Positions 62,441 to 64,000 of a DNA stretch of 64,000 nucleotides are shown here, piece after piece (the stretch's first letter is position 1; every line of letters starts with the position of its first letter). This DNA is from Bacteroidales bacterium (GTDB lineage Bacteria; Bacteroidota; Bacteroidia; Bacteroidales; UBA932): assembly GCA_017471965.1 (NCBI GenBank), contig JAFURF010000070.1, positions 94,636 through 158,635 on the forward strand, read 5' to 3'. The notes below the pieces were generated by a model, which was not told the origin of the DNA, ran no database searches, and saw nothing but the letters and a program-made list of their open reading frames with translations. The position numbers and the translations under genes were made by a program.

Positions 62441-63229
62441 ATGAAAAAAATTTTCATGTTTTTGGCAGTAATGGGCGTTATGGCCTTTTCTGCACAGAAC
62501 GCAGTGGCTCAGGACGAGCAGGCTGCTGAACCGACAGCAACTGAGGAAGTGGCTGCTCCTGCTGAGAACCTTGACGGACCAGAGGAAGTGCCTATGCATC
62601 AGGCCCTCAAGACCAAGTTCATCGAAGGTGGTGCCGGCTTCATGGCTCTCGTTATCGCCTGCCTTATCCTCGGTCTTGCACTCTGCATCGAGCGTATCCT
62701 TTACCTCGGATTCTCAAAGACAAACACCAAGAAGCTCCTTGCAAAGGTTGAGGACGCTCTCAAGAACGGTGGCGTAGAGGCTGCTACTGACGTATGCCGC
62801 AACACACGCGGTCCTGTAGCTGCAATCTTCACACAGGCACTTCTTCGTCTTGCTGACGGCCAGAGCCTTGAGGATGTAGAGAAGTCAGTTGTTTCTTACG
62901 GTGGCGTAGAGGCTAGCAAGATGGAGCAGAACCTTTCATGGATCTCTCTCTTCATCGCTATCGCTCCATCACTCGGATTCTTGGGAACCGTTATCGGTAT
63001 GATCCAGGCATTCGACGCTATCCAGGTAGCAGGTGATATGTCTCCAAACGTTGTTGCAGGTGGTATGAAGGTCGCTTTGATCACTACTGTGGGTGGTTTG
63101 ATCGTTGCGGTTATCCTCCAGATCTTCTACAACTATATCCTTTCACAGGTTGAATCCCTCACAATTGAAATGGAGGACGCTTCAATCTCATTGATGGATG
63201 TTTTGGTTAAATATCAGGAAAACAAATAA
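62441..63229 (+). CDS. exbB: MotA/TolQ/ExbB proton channel protein with N-terminal signal-like extension
   Basis: Proton-channel subunit that powers TonB- or Tol-dependent transport at the outer membrane. The 262 residues start with a signal-peptide-like segment (MKKIFMFLAVMGVMAFSAQN) and an acidic Ala/Glu-rich linker (~25-50). Three membrane helices follow, with FMALVIACLILGLALCIERI, SLFIAIAPSLGFLGTVIGMI and the last at ~210-235 (ALITTVGGLIVAVILQIFYN). The 'LGxLGTVxGM' motif is the family mark. First gene of exbB-small membrane protein-exbD. Confidence 0.93.
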   Translation: MKKIFMFLAVMGVMAFSAQNAVAQDEQAAEPTATEEVAAPAENLDGPEEVPMHQALKTKFIEGGAGFMALVIACLILGLALCIERILYLGFSKTNTKKLLAKVEDALKNGGVEAATDVCRNTRGPVAAIFTQALLRLADGQSLEDVEKSVVSYGGVEASKMEQNLSWISLFIAIAPSLGFLGTVIGMIQAFDAIQVAGDMSPNVVAGGMKVALITTVGGLIVAVILQIFYNYILSQVESLTIEMEDASISLMDVLVKYQENK

Positions 63230-63245
63230 TTGACCCTACAACACA

Positions 63246-63686
63246 ATGAATTACAATAAAATAATCAAATGGGTCCTCGCGATTCTCTTCGTAGTGGGCG
63301 TCGTATTCAGTGTCTACGGCTTCATCGTAGGATGGCCTGCGACAGTGAATGATGCAACACTGCCTGTAGAGCTCGCTCTTGGATGCGCATATGCTTTCCT
63401 GCTGATTGCCATTCTGGCAGTTGTGCTCGGAGTAGTGGTGATCGGCGGTATCAACAACCCTAAGAGCCTTGTAAAGCTTCTTATCGGACTTGTCGTAATC
63501 GCAGCGATCATCGGAGTAGCATATATCCTCGCACCAGGAACACCAGCTGTAGGATACCTCGGTGAGCCTGTGTCAGATATGACACTCAAGCTTACAGATA
63601 CAATGCTGAATCTTACTTATCTCCTTTGCGGAGGTGCTATCCTTTCACTTATTGTAGGAGCAATCGTTTCTGCAACACGTAAATAA
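63246..63686 (+). CDS. Four-helix membrane protein between exbB and exbD
   Basis: A 146-residue inner-membrane protein with four hydrophobic helices (near residues 8-30, 45-72, 77-95 and 125-143), short loops and a glycine-rich character (AVVLGVVVIGGINNPKS). It occurs between exbB and exbD in many Bacteroidota, but its role is unknown. Start ATG lies 16 bases after exbB and the stop is eight bases before exbD, so all three are cotranscribed. It may stabilise the proton-channel complex (inference). Confidence 0.8.
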   Translation: MNYNKIIKWVLAILFVVGVVFSVYGFIVGWPATVNDATLPVELALGCAYAFLLIAILAVVLGVVVIGGINNPKSLVKLLIGLVVIAAIIGVAYILAPGTPAVGYLGEPVSDMTLKLTDTMLNLTYLLCGGAILSLIVGAIVSATRK

Positions 63687-63694
63687 CAGACATC

Positions 63695-64000
63695 ATGGGT
63701 AAGAAAACACCAGAAATCAATTCAAGTTCAACGGCGGACATTGCATTCCTCCTGCTCTGCTACTTCCTGATGACCACTACAATGGATCAGGATATGGGTC
63801 TGCAGCGTCGTTTGCCTCCAATGCCTGATCCAAATCAGAAAGTGGAGGACCAGAAGGTTAATCGCCGCAACATCATCGTTGTGAAGATCAACTCAGCCGA
63901 CAGACTTCTCGCTGGTACTGAGCCTATGCACGTCAGCCAACTTAAGGATAAGATCAAAGAGTTCCTCACAAACCCTGCAAACGACCCTAACCTCCCTGAA
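63695..64000 (+). CDS. exbD: ExbD/TolR family protein, partial (window edge)
   Basis: Second subunit of the energising complex. The first 102 residues are present: MGKKTPEINSSSTADIAFLL, then a membrane helix that contains the conserved Asp (TADIAFLLLCYFLMTTTM), a Pro-rich linker and a periplasmic beta segment (RRNIIVVKINSADRLLAG). It runs off the window. Bacteroidota often have two exbD genes and tonB next; these would lie outside. Confidence 0.93.
   Translation, partial: MGKKTPEINSSSTADIAFLLLCYFLMTTTMDQDMGLQRRLPPMPDPNQKVEDQKVNRRNIIVVKINSADRLLAGTEPMHVSQLKDKIKEFLTNPANDPNLPE

Overview
The window is a chromosomal segment of a Bacteroidota bacterium, most likely order Bacteroidales. The evidence is the many promoters of the Bacteroidota type (TTG, 19-20 bases, TAnnTTTG), the near absence of Shine-Dalgarno sites, and typical families: Omp28-related lipoproteins, BACON-like S41 lipoproteins, DUF6029 and Porin_10-like barrels, a BT_3928-type membrane protein, WbqC, and a monocistronic rpsU. 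An affiliation with an uncultured gut or rumen lineage is only a guess. No rRNA, tRNA, CRISPR array, phage or complete insertion sequence was seen, and no gene-free stretch exceeds 300 bases.

Layout. 1-3764 (minus): partial serS, rpmA, rplU, rpsU, then a sirtuin coupled to an ATPase. 3880-8299 (plus): a large AsmA-like protein and prmA. 8430-13007 (minus): rimP-nusA-infB. 13126-16615 (plus): lpxD-lpxC-lpxA-wbqC; lpxC lacks the FabZ domain usual in this phylum. 16602-33159 (minus): about 16.5 kb of secreted and surface proteins, namely two S41 protease lipoproteins, three long lipoproteins, two Omp28-like thioredoxin-fold lipoproteins, a DUF6029 barrel and a TlpA-like thioredoxin. 33299-36097: folP, with a repeat element inside its reading frame, then tmk and a DoxX/MauE-like membrane protein. 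36101-39978 (minus): another long lipoprotein and Omp28 pair. 40154-46649: purB, divIC, a nucleotidyltransferase, a CPBP protease, YccF, and a MurU-like/AmgK-like pair whose kinase is fused to a RapZ C-terminal domain. 46730-48801 (plus): pncB-pncA for NAD salvage. 48834-52696 (plus): a Porin_10-like barrel and a lytic transglycosylase. 52699-57295 (minus): pyrE, SRPBCC protein, rRNA methyltransferase, TPR protein and a LolE-like permease as one tight operon. 57391-64000 (plus): Nudix, queA, dprA, tatD, ansA, then exbB, a four-helix membrane protein and partial exbD.

How it fits together. Housekeeping operons for translation, lipid A, nucleotides and NAD alternate with surface-protein operons. 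Omp28, TlpA and DoxX/MauE-like proteins, all carrying paired cysteines, surround folP-tmk and suggest a cell-envelope thiol system (inference). The kinase-RapZ fusion next to a MurU-like gene suggests amino-sugar recycling with a built-in sensor domain. Repeats of special note are a REP-like element in and beside folP, two very long hairpins between convergent genes, and a 57-58 bp duplication before the MurU-like gene.
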